The notes beneath the pieces are model-generated. The model was not told the DNA's origin. It was given only the letters and a program-made list of their open reading frames with translations, and searched no databases. This document shows positions 25,453-34,190 of a DNA stretch of 64,000 bases, one piece after another (within the stretch, counting starts at the first letter, position 1; every line of letters starts with the position of its first letter). Source of the DNA: Mangrovibacterium diazotrophicum (GTDB taxonomy: Bacteria; Bacteroidota; Bacteroidia; Bacteroidales; Prolixibacteraceae); contig NZ_RAPN01000001.1 in the NCBI RefSeq assembly GCF_003610535.1, positions 682,001 to 746,000 on the forward strand, read 5' to 3'. A program made the position numbers and the translations under genes.

Positions 25453-27612
25453 ATGAAAAAGCTTCTCCTTTTTTTGATGATTGTATCGGGAGCGTGTTTC
25501 TGCACGTCAGAATCATCCGCACAAAAAGCCGATTTCCGGGATACTAAATTGAATATTGACGAACGTGTTGCAGCACTTATTAGCCAACTCTCGCTCGAAG
25601 AAAAAATTGAATTGCTGGGCTTCAACAACGACGGAGTTGAACGTCTTGGCATCCACAAATACAACTGGTGGAATGAAGGTTTGCACGGTGTTGCCCGTGC
25701 AGGCGAAGCGACAGTTTTCCCGCAAGCCATTGCCATGGCTGCCTCGTTCGATGACGAACTGGTTCACCATGTTGCCGATGTAATTTCGACCGAAGCACGC
25801 GCCAAGTACAACCTGGCCGTAGCACGTAACAACCGCGAGCAATACATGGGAATCACCCTTTGGTCGCCCAACATCAACATTTTTCGCGATCCTCGCTGGG
25901 GTCGTGGCCAGGAAACCTATGGCGAAGACCCGTACCTGACCTCTCGCATGGGTGTCGCCTTCATTCATGGTATTCAGGGCGATGATCCACATTATTTGAA
26001 AGCTTCTGCCTGTGCCAAGCACTTTGTGGCACACAGCGGCCCCGAATACAGCCGTCACACCTTCAACTCGCTGGTCGATGAAAAAGATTTACACGAAACG
26101 TACCTGGTTGCTTTTAAAGCAGCTTCCGACGCCGGTGTCGAGTCCATCATGACCGGCTATAACCGACTAAACGGCGAACCGGCTTGTATCAGTCCTTATC
26201 TGTTGCAAAAAACATTGAAAGACGATTGGGGTTTTAAAGGCCATGTCGTAACCGACTGCTGGGCTTTGGAAGATATTTGGCTGAGACACAAAGTACGCCC
26301 CAACTCGGTTGTGGTAACAGCCGAAGCGATTAAAGAAGGCATCAACCTCGACTGCTCGAACATGCTGCAGGATGACGCCATGAAAGCCATTGAACAGGGA
26401 TTGATTACTGAAGCGGACATTGACAAAGCGCTCGCTCCTAACCTGAAGACTCAGTTCAAACTGGGGTTTTACGATCCGCAGGAACAGGTTCCTTTTCACA
26501 CGCTGGGAGTAGCCGATGTGCACTCAAAATCACACGTTGAACTGGCTCGAAAAGCTGCCGAAGAAAGTATGGTGCTGATCCGCAACGACAAGAAATTGCT
26601 TCCACTGGACATCAATCAATACAACAGCATTTTGGTTACGGGAGCGAATTCAGGAAGCGTTGATGCACTGGTAGGCAACTACCACGGAATCTCTTCCGAG
26701 CTTGTGACCTTTGCTGAAGGGATTACCAAAGCTGCCGGACCAGCGGTGGCGGTGCAGTATGATCTTGGCTGCAACGATACCGACACTGTTCATTTTGGCG
26801 GAGTTTGGGCTTCGGGCCTGAGCGACCTGACCATTGTGGTGATCGGCCTGACACCGGTTCGCGAGGGCGAAGAAGGCGATGCTTTTCTGGCCGAGCACGG
26901 TGGAGACAAAGCAAATCTCCGAATTCCTGCTGCACACATTGCTTTCCTCAAAAAGCTGCGTGCGTCAAATAATAAGCCGATTATCGCTGTTGTCACTGGT
27001 GGTAGTGCCGTCGATTTGTCCGAAATTGAAGACAACTCTGATGCCGTTGTTTTCTCCTGGTACCCCGGCGAACAAGGCGGAGCAGCATTGGCCGATATTC
27101 TGTTCGGCAAAGTAGCTCCATCGGGCCGTTTACCGATCACCTTTTATAAGTCGTTCGACCAATTGCCCGACTATGAAAGCTATGCCATGGAAGGCCGCAC
27201 CTACCGCTATTTCGATGGTGAGGTACAGTATCCCTTTGGTTACGGATTAAGCTATGTCGACTTCGACTACAGCTGGAAACAGGCGCCGAACAAAAAATAC
27301 AAAACCAGTGATAAAATTGTGTTCTCTGTCGACGTAAAAAACACAGGCGACATGGATGCCAAAGAAGTTGTTCCCGTATTCGTTAGCTACCCGAACGTAG
27401 AACGCATGCCAGTGGAAGAATTGAAGCAATTCACCAAAAAAGAAATTACCGCTGGAGGTACGCAAACCATCCAATTCGAAATTCCCATTTGGGATCTGGC
27501 CAAGTGGGACGAGCACTGCCAGGATTGGACGGTTTACCCAGGTGAATACGAGATTAAAGTTGGCGGTGATGCCAAAACCGCTCGCCTGAGCGCGAAGTTC
27601 ACCATCAAATAA
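25453..27612 (+). CDS. GH3 beta-glycosidase of the beta-xylosidase type
   Basis: A 719-residue secreted enzyme (signal peptide to about residue 23). Family 3 barrel and alpha/beta sandwich are present: YNWWNEGLHGVARAG (70-84), SPNINIFRDPRWGRGQETYGEDP (split over 138-160), CAKHFVAHSGPE, and the nucleophile in GHVVTDCWALEDI (Asp268); the second domain has SMVLIRNDKKLLPLD and GSAVDL, followed by a fibronectin-III-like C-terminus (FSVDVKNTGDMDAKEVVPVF). The YNWWNEGLHGVAR motif is characteristic of the xylosidase/arabinosidase branch of GH3 rather than of typical beta-glucosidases. In this N-glycan-like setting removal of core beta-1,2-xylose is an attractive guess. It stands between two terminators. 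Confidence 0.92.
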   Translation: MKKLLLFLMIVSGACFCTSESSAQKADFRDTKLNIDERVAALISQLSLEEKIELLGFNNDGVERLGIHKYNWWNEGLHGVARAGEATVFPQAIAMAASFDDELVHHVADVISTEARAKYNLAVARNNREQYMGITLWSPNINIFRDPRWGRGQETYGEDPYLTSRMGVAFIHGIQGDDPHYLKASACAKHFVAHSGPEYSRHTFNSLVDEKDLHETYLVAFKAASDAGVESIMTGYNRLNGEPACISPYLLQKTLKDDWGFKGHVVTDCWALEDIWLRHKVRPNSVVVTAEAIKEGINLDCSNMLQDDAMKAIEQGLITEADIDKALAPNLKTQFKLGFYDPQEQVPFHTLGVADVHSKSHVELARKAAEESMVLIRNDKKLLPLDINQYNSILVTGANSGSVDALVGNYHGISSELVTFAEGITKAAGPAVAVQYDLGCNDTDTVHFGGVWASGLSDLTIVVIGLTPVREGEEGDAFLAEHGGDKANLRIPAAHIAFLKKLRASNNKPIIAVVTGGSAVDLSEIEDNSDAVVFSWYPGEQGGAALADILFGKVAPSGRLPITFYKSFDQLPDYESYAMEGRTYRYFDGEVQYPFGYGLSYVDFDYSWKQAPNKKYKTSDKIVFSVDVKNTGDMDAKEVVPVFVSYPNVERMPVEELKQFTKKEITAGGTQTIQFEIPIWDLAKWDEHCQDWTVYPGEYEIKVGGDAKTARLSAKFTIK

Positions 27613-27650
27613 AACAGTTGGGATTACGTTTCATTTTATACTTAGATTTC

Positions 27651-27687
27651 GGCCAGTCAGGAGCACGCTTCAGGCTGGCCTTTTTTT
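27651..27687 (+). terminator. intrinsic terminator after GH3
   Basis: GGCCAGTC (27651-27658) pairs with GGCTGGCC (27673-27680) allowing one G-T pair, followed by seven Ts. It closes the rightward N-glycan-type operon. Confidence 0.85.
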
Positions 27688-27931
27688 ATCGCCTATCTCA
27701 GTTCTAATTCAGCCTGATGGAAATAAAAATCATTTTTTCTACTTCAAAATAAAATTTCAAACCTTCAATTTCGTAACTTTTCATAACCAAAAATCTTGAC
27801 AACTACCTTTCTATTTTTCAACGCTTAGATTGTTCTCAATTCCATTCGGAATCTGCTGTAAACAGGTTGCTAGCTGACTAGTGATTTCAACGAGATAATC
27901 GATATACCAATTGACTCCAAAAAACTCAATC

Positions 27932-29401
27932 ATGACACAATTGCGAGGAACAATGCTTCAATCGTTCAACTGGTACACTTCTGACCAGGGAACATTCTGG
28001 AACGATTTGGCCGAAAAAGGCAAACAACTTAGCGAAGCCGGCTTTACCGCTCTGTGGCTTCCTCCGGCATCCAAAGGAATGTCAGGCACGACCGACGTCG
28101 GCTATGGCGCTTACGACCTATTCGATTTTGGCGAATTCAACCAAATGGGAGCAACACGCACAAAATATGGCACACGACAAGAATATGAAGACTGCATCCA
28201 TGCACTGCACGTTCATAAACTGCACGTTTACGGTGATGTGGTTTTAAATCACAAAATGGGTGCCGATTCCAAAGAAAACGTCACCGTCATCCAGGTTGAC
28301 CCGTTCAACCGCAACAATACCTATGGTGACTGGCACAATCGCGACTTATGGACTTGCTTCACCTTTCCCGGACGGGCAAAGAAATATTCGTCGATGGAGT
28401 GGCACTGGTGGCACTTCGATGCTGCCAAAGAAGACGGCACCATCTACAAAATGAAAGACAAAACCTTCGAAACCCACGTAGATTCGGAGAATAAAAACTA
28501 CGACTTTTTGATGGGCTGCGATATCGACTTCAGTGTTGACCAGGTTCGGGGTGAAGTGTACTACTGGGGTAAATGGTACCTGGACAATTTCCCGATCGAT
28601 GGTTTCCGAATCGACGCCGTCAAACACATCCGTTCCTATTTTTTCAAATTCTGGCTCGACGAGATGCGCGCTCATGTAGCGTCCAGCTCAGGTAAAAGTC
28701 TCTTTGCCGTTGGCGAATATTGGTCCTACGACCTATCCCGTCTCCTCCGCTACATCAGCGACAGCGAAGGAAGCATGAGCCTGTTCGACGCACCGCTCCA
28801 CTATAATTTCTACCAGGCATCAAAAATGGGCGCCGCATACGATATGGGTTCCATTTTAAACGGCACTTTGGTAAAAGAAAATCCGATATTGGCAGTAACT
28901 ATCGTGGAAAACCACGACACACAGCCTCTGCAAAGTCTCGAGTCCTTAGTCGAGGCCTGGTTTAAACCGCTGGCGTATGCGATCATTCTGCTGCGAGATG
29001 AAGGCTATCCGTGCGTGTTCGAGGCTGATTATTTCGGAACACATTACATTGGTAAAAAAAATGATCATGAATATGAAATATGGATGGATTCGCACCGTTG
29101 GATAATTGATCTATTTTTGAAATACAGGCAGTCCCACACATTCGGCACCCGCAATGATTATCTGGATCATCACCATACTATCGGGTGGACGTTCGAAGGC
29201 GATGCCGAACACGACAGCATGGCAGTTTTAATGACCAATTACGTTAATGATTTTAAGTGGATGAAAACGGGTCGACCAAATACGAGTTACACCGACCAAA
29301 CAGGACACGTTCCCTACTCTGTAACAACAAATTCTGATGGCTGGGGCCGTTTTGAAACCTTGGGTGGAAAAGTATCGGTGTGGATTGAACAAGCATCTTA
29401 A
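27932..29401 (+). CDS. GH13 alpha-amylase, cytoplasmic
   Basis: A 489-residue alpha-amylase without signal peptide, so it probably works in the cytoplasm on maltodextrin or glycogen. It opens with RGTMLQSFNWYTSDQGTFWN, typical of the GH13_5 bacterial liquefying-type amylases, and shows VYGDVVLNHKMGAD (region I), GFRIDAVKHI (nucleophile Asp228), AVGEYW (acid/base Glu262) and TIVENHDTQ (Asp329). The reading frame extends 21 bp upstream, but to a TTG, so the ATG at 27932 is chosen. About 250 bp of non-coding DNA precedes it. It is not part of the neighbouring loci by spacing or by content and looks like housekeeping storage-sugar metabolism. Confidence 0.94.
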   Translation: MTQLRGTMLQSFNWYTSDQGTFWNDLAEKGKQLSEAGFTALWLPPASKGMSGTTDVGYGAYDLFDFGEFNQMGATRTKYGTRQEYEDCIHALHVHKLHVYGDVVLNHKMGADSKENVTVIQVDPFNRNNTYGDWHNRDLWTCFTFPGRAKKYSSMEWHWWHFDAAKEDGTIYKMKDKTFETHVDSENKNYDFLMGCDIDFSVDQVRGEVYYWGKWYLDNFPIDGFRIDAVKHIRSYFFKFWLDEMRAHVASSSGKSLFAVGEYWSYDLSRLLRYISDSEGSMSLFDAPLHYNFYQASKMGAAYDMGSILNGTLVKENPILAVTIVENHDTQPLQSLESLVEAWFKPLAYAIILLRDEGYPCVFEADYFGTHYIGKKNDHEYEIWMDSHRWIIDLFLKYRQSHTFGTRNDYLDHHHTIGWTFEGDAEHDSMAVLMTNYVNDFKWMKTGRPNTSYTDQTGHVPYSVTTNSDGWGRFETLGGKVSVWIEQAS

Positions 29402-29540
29402 AACATCAAAAAGGAAGGCCATTACCGGGATTTCAAAGAAAGGATCGATTTTTGTTAATGAATTATTCGTTAAATAACGTTTGAGACGCAACCATTCGTA
29501 AACCGTCAACGTCATATCAACATTACTAACAATAAAGGTT

Positions 29541-29873
29541 ATGTACCAACTTAGCTATTTCCGACAATTAATGCTTTCTGCACTCCTGGTCTCGGTCGTT
29601 GCTTCTGTTTCGTTGTTTGCCTGCGAGAGCAAACCCGCAGCCGATCGTTGCGAAGGAGCAGAAGATGCAATTCTTCGAAATATGGGCGGGCTCGATGGCT
29701 GTGGATGGGTTATTCAACTTCCGGACTCGACAAAACTGGAGCCCACAAATTTGAATGTTTTCAATATTGAATTGAAAGACAACAAGCAGGTTTGTGTGCG
29801 ATACCATGAGTTGGAAGGCGTCGTCAGTACTTGCATGGTTGGCAAGGTTGTCGAAATCGACTACATCGAGTAA
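29541..29873 (+). CDS. small cysteine-containing lipoprotein of unknown function
   Basis: A 110-residue protein with a lipoprotein signal (VSLFAC, Cys28) and four further cysteines at 37, 54, 85 and 98, in the contexts DRCEGAED, GLDGCGWVIQL, KQVCVRYHE and VSTCMVGK. The mature part alternates short beta-strands and I recall similar small conserved lipoproteins in Bacteroidota, but no named family. Paired disulfides outside the cytoplasm are plausible. It is separate from the amylase (139 bp) and convergent with the next gene. Confidence 0.6.
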   Translation: MYQLSYFRQLMLSALLVSVVASVSLFACESKPAADRCEGAEDAILRNMGGLDGCGWVIQLPDSTKLEPTNLNVFNIELKDNKQVCVRYHELEGVVSTCMVGKVVEIDYIE

Positions 29874-29890
29874 ACTAGCCTGAGTTCCGA

Positions 29891-30577
29891 TTACTGCACT
29901 CTTCGGTGCATACAATGTTCGAGTTTGCACAGTTTACACTGATACCCGTGGAACTCGACATGCGACCCTAAACCAACAATTCCACTAACTGAGTTTACCG
30001 GATCCAACGAGGCTGATTTGGTTACATTCACTCCACAATTTTCGTCGCCGAACAGGGCAAACAGTTGATGCTGGTCGGCAATATGCCAATGGCAATATCC
30101 CGGGCTGTAGCGATTTGTCACTTTGAAATCCCGTTTGGCAGCGATCTGCTTGACTTTTTCGTGAACCCGATCTGCGACGGCTTCGGCAATAGCAATTCCC
30201 ACTAAACCCAACACCTTCCCGTAATCGGCATCACCCGATTGACTTTGCCGTTTTGCTTCAGTATCGATTACCGCACCGGCAGTACAAATAAAAAGTGCAG
30301 CTTGTTGTGAATTGTGAAGCTCCCGGGCAATCGTTTTTCCAACAGTAAACAGCGCTTCCTCCAGCTGAATCATTCTTTGATTGGGAACTTCCGGATCAAC
30401 CCGGAGCACCTGCCACGAAGCAGAAATGTCGGTTAAGTTTTCTGCAAATTCCAGGGCACGATCCAGCTTTTTCTGCCAGTTTTCCGGCACCTTAGTACTT
30501 GAAAAGCCCAGTTCTCGGGTAATCCAACCAGTGTCTACCGCTAGTTCCCGGAATCGAAAAGTTTGTACTCGAATCAT
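29891..30577 (-). CDS. methionine synthase activation-domain protein (vitamin B12-dependent)
   Basis: A 228-residue cytoplasmic protein equivalent to the C-terminal activation domain of cobalamin-dependent methionine synthase or of corrinoid methyltransferase partners. Diagnostic is the stretch from VTNRYSPGYCHWHIADQHQL through LFALFGDENCGVNVTKSASL to NSVSGIVGLG, the S-adenosylmethionine-binding signature. The C-terminus carries a CKLCKLEHC cysteine cluster followed by basic residues, seen in several stand-alone members. Such proteins help reactivate oxidised cobalamin. The ATG at 30577 is preferred; the frame extends only to a TTG at 30586. It converges on the small lipoprotein gene with 17 bp between their ends. 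Confidence 0.82.
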   Translation of the reverse strand: MIRVQTFRFRELAVDTGWITRELGFSSTKVPENWQKKLDRALEFAENLTDISASWQVLRVDPEVPNQRMIQLEEALFTVGKTIARELHNSQQAALFICTAGAVIDTEAKRQSQSGDADYGKVLGLVGIAIAEAVADRVHEKVKQIAAKRDFKVTNRYSPGYCHWHIADQHQLFALFGDENCGVNVTKSASLDPVNSVSGIVGLGSHVEFHGYQCKLCKLEHCMHRRVQ

Positions 30578-30680
30578 TAAAGGCAATATTGAACAAATAG
30601 CAGCCGAAAGTTAGCCTCTTTTTTGAAGTTGCCCAACCCAAAATTTTTCGCCGCCCATTAAATTTGATGATTTTATGAAT

Positions 30681-30707
30681 AAAAAGCCAGCCGAAATTTC
30701 AGCTGGC
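30681..30707 (-). terminator. terminator of the leftward pectin-type operon
   Basis: On the minus strand GCCAGC (30702-30707) pairs with GCTGGC (30686-30691) and the stem extends through the self-complementary GAAATTTC, followed by TTTTTATTC. It lies 48 bp after the stop codon of the last gene of block B. Confidence 0.85.
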
Positions 30708-30754
30708 CTTCCTTAACAAAAACTATTTGTAGCAACTTATACTTGTTTCAACAT

Positions 30755-33238
30755 TTATTTTTCTCGCACGAAAAAGACAATTTCTCGTAGCTTGCTGTCA
30801 CCATCGGCATCGATAACTTTCACCTTAAAGGAAGCCAATCCGCCTGTTTTACAGGTAACGATCGCCTGATCATCTTTCAGTTTCACGCTCAAATTGCTTT
30901 GATCGCTAACCGAATAAGCCGGAGAATTCGTGTAACCACGGAAAAAAGAAGCAAGATCCAGTGTGGTTTTTGAGCCCTTCTCTACGAAATAATGGGGCTT
31001 GGATAACCACTGCAAATAATCTTCGAGGTTTGTATATCCGTCGCCGTCTTCATCCAGGTTCGCGTCCGAGAAATCACCTTTGGGCGATTCCGGGTTCAAA
31101 CCTTTTGCTGTCTCCCACCAGTTGGGCAATCCATCTCCATCAGAATCCCACGAAGCATCGCGGTGCACTTCCGGGTAATCTTCCCAGCCGCCGACATCCT
31201 GCTCATTGTCAGGCAACCCAGGTTTCCCTGATTTACTTCCTTTGATGGAATAGGTTCCGGTCAACGTTTCATGAATGATGCGCAAATCGTGATCGTCCAT
31301 TACCGGCGAAGTGCAGCCAACATCAGAAAGCACATCTTTATATGCCGCGGTTGCTGTTTGCGTGTTCACGTAGGGTTTAAAAAAGGGCGCATCAACAAAA
31401 GTTTTCCAATCAACAACCGCCTTGTTCGATATGGTAAATTTGCGTCCATCTTCCTCGTTCGATTCATTAAAATATCCAGACATCACATTGCCATCAAAAT
31501 AGGCACGCTGGCTTCCCAGCCCAACACCTTCGTGCTGCATATTCAGCGCCCACAAGAAATTGGTAGCTGCACCCGGCTTGTAATAATTTCCGACAAAATT
31601 GACTTGCATCGCGCCACCATCAGTTGCCCGGTGTCCCCAGTTGTAAACCACATTGTTCCGGATATCCATCCGGCCCGAATAGTAGGCATTTCCGTCGAGA
31701 CCGCCTGCCAAACTCCAGTTTCTGCCTTCGCAGTGGGCTAACAGGTTATGGTGAAAACTGCCAACATCGCCGCCAATACTTCCGGCATAACCATGTGCCG
31801 TACCTTCCGGATAGTTAGGGTGCCCGGCAACGTTTAAAGCTTCCGAGATCATGGTTCGCTGCAAGCTAATATCTTTTGCAGAACGGGAGCTAAATGCTTC
31901 ATCAATTGTCCAGCTGATGGAACAATGGTCGATGATGCAGTTGTTACTTCCCTGCGCGCCCATACCGTCCAAACCATGGTTGTAATCACCTATAGATCCG
32001 CGACGAACGCGAATATTCTGGATAATCACGTCGTTTGCACCACTTAAACCGAAAGGTGCATCGCGCAGGCAAATACCTTTTCCCGGTGCTGTTTGACCAG
32101 CAATTGTCACGTAGCTATCCGACAAAACCAAGCGCGATTTCAGGCGAATGATTCCGGAAACATCGAATACCACAGTTCGCGGTCCTTTTTCGTTTTCGAC
32201 GGCGTAGCGCAAACTACCCTCGCCCTCGTCGTCCAGGTTGGTCACATGGACCACCCGGCCATCGCGTCCCCCACGAGCCAAGCGACCGTAGCCTTCGGCA
32301 CCCGGGAATGCCAGCTGTGCAATTCGGAACATCCAAACATCGCCTTTGGTCACTGTGCCATCGGCTTTTATTTCGTCAACTCGCCAAAAGTACGAGGCGT
32401 GAGTGTTCAAATTTTCGACATAAAAAACTGTATTGGTTTGAATTCCCCTATCCGCCTTTTTATCACCAAGCTTGACCTCATCCTCCTGATCTGAGAAATA
32501 AACATGATGCGAAACAGCCTCTTTATTCGCTGTCCAGGATAATTCCAAATTTTTCTCTGGCGACAGAACGTGCTCGTCCCCGTGTTGCGGGAAAGGATTG
32601 ATAGCCTGCTCCATCACATTGGGCGTATTCAACTCAATTCCGTTGATGATGATATTCTTATCCGACGCATCCGACTCCGCATTCGATTTAAACACGATTT
32701 TAGTTTCCTTTCCCTCCGTGACCTGGAAGGTGAAATAAACAATCTTCGCTTCGTAATTGGAGACCGCCCGTATAGACGGCTCTACTGCACTAGCGACAGG
32801 CTGACCATTGACCGTGATATCAACCGGCGCAAAGGTATTCGCCTCAGGGCTGTCCACCTGATTCATAAAAACGAGCAACGAATGCTCGCCCGATTCAAGT
32901 CCCGCTATTGTTAGGGAGATTTCACCGCCGTTCGCTCCGTCTTCCAACGTGACGCCATCGCTTACCAGCTTGGCGGTTACCATTCCTGCCTTGTACCAAT
33001 TACTTTTCAATCCGGAACTTCCACCTTCCAGAGTGAATGAAATTCCATCGAATTCTTCCGTTGCTTTCTCGCCGTAGCTCGTCCACGATTGGTAACCAAT
33101 CTCGTTGACCTGGTTAATATTGCGTCCCGATTGGTTGAAATCAATTTTCACAACCGGATTTCCGGCCCAGACCCCGTAACTAAAAACCAGCGAGAACATC
33201 GCTCCCCAAACAGCCTTCCTCGTACTTCGTAAAAACAT
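30755..33238 (-). CDS. modular pectate lyase-like protein (PL1-type beta-helix)
   Basis: An 827-residue secreted protein (signal peptide to about residue 25). Residues ~28-205 resemble a malectin-like domain (VVKIDFNQSGRN, SLLVFMNQVDSPEAN). Residues ~210-305 look like a fibronectin-III-type domain (LSWTANKEAVSHHVYFSDQE). The right-handed beta-helix starts at AFPGAEGYGRLARGGRDGRV and contains VTNLDDEGEGSLRYAVEN, VTIAGQTAPGKGICLRDAPF and IIDHCSISWTIDEAFSSR, the pattern of PL1-type pectate lyases. Near residue 690 an EF-hand-like repeat pair (DSDGDGLPNWWE, NLDEDGDGYTNLEDYLQW) suggests calcium binding. It is the last gene of the block B operon, 102 bp after the DUF3826 gene. The substrate is presumably polygalacturonan; the subfamily is not resolved. 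Confidence 0.88.
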   Translation of the reverse strand: MFLRSTRKAVWGAMFSLVFSYGVWAGNPVVKIDFNQSGRNINQVNEIGYQSWTSYGEKATEEFDGISFTLEGGSSGLKSNWYKAGMVTAKLVSDGVTLEDGANGGEISLTIAGLESGEHSLLVFMNQVDSPEANTFAPVDITVNGQPVASAVEPSIRAVSNYEAKIVYFTFQVTEGKETKIVFKSNAESDASDKNIIINGIELNTPNVMEQAINPFPQHGDEHVLSPEKNLELSWTANKEAVSHHVYFSDQEDEVKLGDKKADRGIQTNTVFYVENLNTHASYFWRVDEIKADGTVTKGDVWMFRIAQLAFPGAEGYGRLARGGRDGRVVHVTNLDDEGEGSLRYAVENEKGPRTVVFDVSGIIRLKSRLVLSDSYVTIAGQTAPGKGICLRDAPFGLSGANDVIIQNIRVRRGSIGDYNHGLDGMGAQGSNNCIIDHCSISWTIDEAFSSRSAKDISLQRTMISEALNVAGHPNYPEGTAHGYAGSIGGDVGSFHHNLLAHCEGRNWSLAGGLDGNAYYSGRMDIRNNVVYNWGHRATDGGAMQVNFVGNYYKPGAATNFLWALNMQHEGVGLGSQRAYFDGNVMSGYFNESNEEDGRKFTISNKAVVDWKTFVDAPFFKPYVNTQTATAAYKDVLSDVGCTSPVMDDHDLRIIHETLTGTYSIKGSKSGKPGLPDNEQDVGGWEDYPEVHRDASWDSDGDGLPNWWETAKGLNPESPKGDFSDANLDEDGDGYTNLEDYLQWLSKPHYFVEKGSKTTLDLASFFRGYTNSPAYSVSDQSNLSVKLKDDQAIVTCKTGGLASFKVKVIDADGDSKLREIVFFVREK

Positions 33239-33286
33239 TTTGATTTGTTTTTTGAACGTTCATATCTGACTAACACAAAATAGAAA

Positions 33287-33324
33287 AACCTGCTTCTTCA
33301 GCCAACAGCCAGAGAAAACAGGTT
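33287..33324 (-). terminator. possible intra-operon attenuator upstream of the modular lyase
   Basis: Minus-strand AACCTG (33319-33324) can pair with CAGGTT (33287-33292) over a purine/pyrimidine-rich interior, followed by TTTTTC. It lies between the DUF3826 gene and the lyase gene and may reduce lyase expression. Confidence 0.45.
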
Positions 33325-33340
33325 ATTTTTTAAAGGTTAC

Positions 33341-34015
33341 TTAAAGCTCGATACCTTCTTTTTTCAAACGTTCCTGCCAGGCTTTGCTTTCCTTGTTCAT
33401 ATCGTAGCCTTGTTTCGACAGGTAATTGTTGATCCGACCTTTGTATTTACCGAACCAGGCATGCTTTTCTTTACTGGAGCCGGCATCCATTGCTTTTTCG
33501 CGGGCTTCGGTTAAGGCGTCCAGTATATATTTTTTCTGCTCTACTGTCAGGTTCGGCAGCATGTCCTGATAAGCCGCATAGGTGTTCGGACAAACACTGT
33601 AAGTCATTCCGTTTTTCACCGCTTCAACCTGCTCTGGCGTTAATTCCTTCGACAGTTCTTTCAAGTACGATTTATGCAATTTGTCCAGTTCCTTGTTGCG
33701 TTTCGCATTCAGCTTTTCAATTGCTTGATTCTTTTTCGCTTTTTCAAGATCAGATTCTTTTACCTTCTTGATCTCGGCTTCGGTACCGTCATGAATTCCG
33801 TTCAAACGGTAGTATTGAGCGGCAATCAGATCCTGAACCTCTTTTTCTTTGGCTTCATCACCCAGCTTCATGGTTTCAACAATCTTGCCCGCTCGGCCCG
33901 ATACAACTGCCCAATATTCTTTGTCTGCGAACTCGTCTTTCCCATTTTTCTGTGCCAACACGGTCAGGTTTAAACCAAGTAGCACGAACACCATCAGTAT
34001 GCTTATTCTTTTCAT
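33341..34015 (-). CDS. DUF3826 secreted protein
   Basis: A 224-residue secreted protein (signal peptide ending near TVLA, residue 21), rich in Lys and Glu and mostly alpha-helical (LEKAKKNQAIEKLNAKRNKE, LKELSKELTPEQVEAVKNGM). The segment GMTYSVCPNTYAAYQDMLPN and the C-terminal WFGKYKGRINNYLSKQGYDM match the Bacteroidota family DUF3826, which recurs in pectin-related loci and has no assigned activity. There is no catalytic motif I can point to. It is preceded by a 175-bp spacer filled with an 11-bp repeat array. A chaperone, binding or assembly role for the neighbouring enzymes is speculation. Confidence 0.8.
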   Translation of the reverse strand: MKRISILMVFVLLGLNLTVLAQKNGKDEFADKEYWAVVSGRAGKIVETMKLGDEAKEKEVQDLIAAQYYRLNGIHDGTEAEIKKVKESDLEKAKKNQAIEKLNAKRNKELDKLHKSYLKELSKELTPEQVEAVKNGMTYSVCPNTYAAYQDMLPNLTVEQKKYILDALTEAREKAMDAGSSKEKHAWFGKYKGRINNYLSKQGYDMNKESKAWQERLKKEGIEL

Positions 34016-34045
34016 TTTAGTTTGATTTTTTCTCGTTTATTGTTT

Positions 34046-34185
34046 GTCATTTTAGTCATTCGCTTCGTGTCAACAATGGTCATTTAGTTTATGTCATTTG
34101 CTTCAACATTACACACAAACAATGACTCCCCAATGACTACTTAATGACCACTATTGACTACTCAATGACAATCGAATGACCATCT
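34046..34185. repeat. 11-bp GTCATT/AATGAC tandem repeat array in both orientations
   Basis: From 34121 to 34185 six units begin with AATGAC or ATTGAC at 11-bp steps (one step of 10): AATGACTCCCC, AATGACTACTT, AATGACCACT, ATTGACTACTC, AATGACAATCG, AATGACCATCT. From 34046 to 34098 the inverse word GTCATT or GTCAAC occurs five times at looser spacing. The two halves are mutually complementary in part and could fold back. The array fills most of the spacer between the isomerase-like and DUF3826 genes. A related array is at 63854-63886. Confidence 0.85.
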
Positions 34186-34190
34186 TTTCA

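Noticed and set aside
27911-27931. N-terminal extension of the alpha-amylase
   Set aside because: The extended frame starts at TTG; the ATG at 27932 begins the typical GH13 N-terminus directly.
34046-34185. CRISPR array
   Set aside because: Units are only 11 bp, adjoining and degenerate, with no 25-40 bp conserved repeats or unique spacers, and no cas genes nearby.
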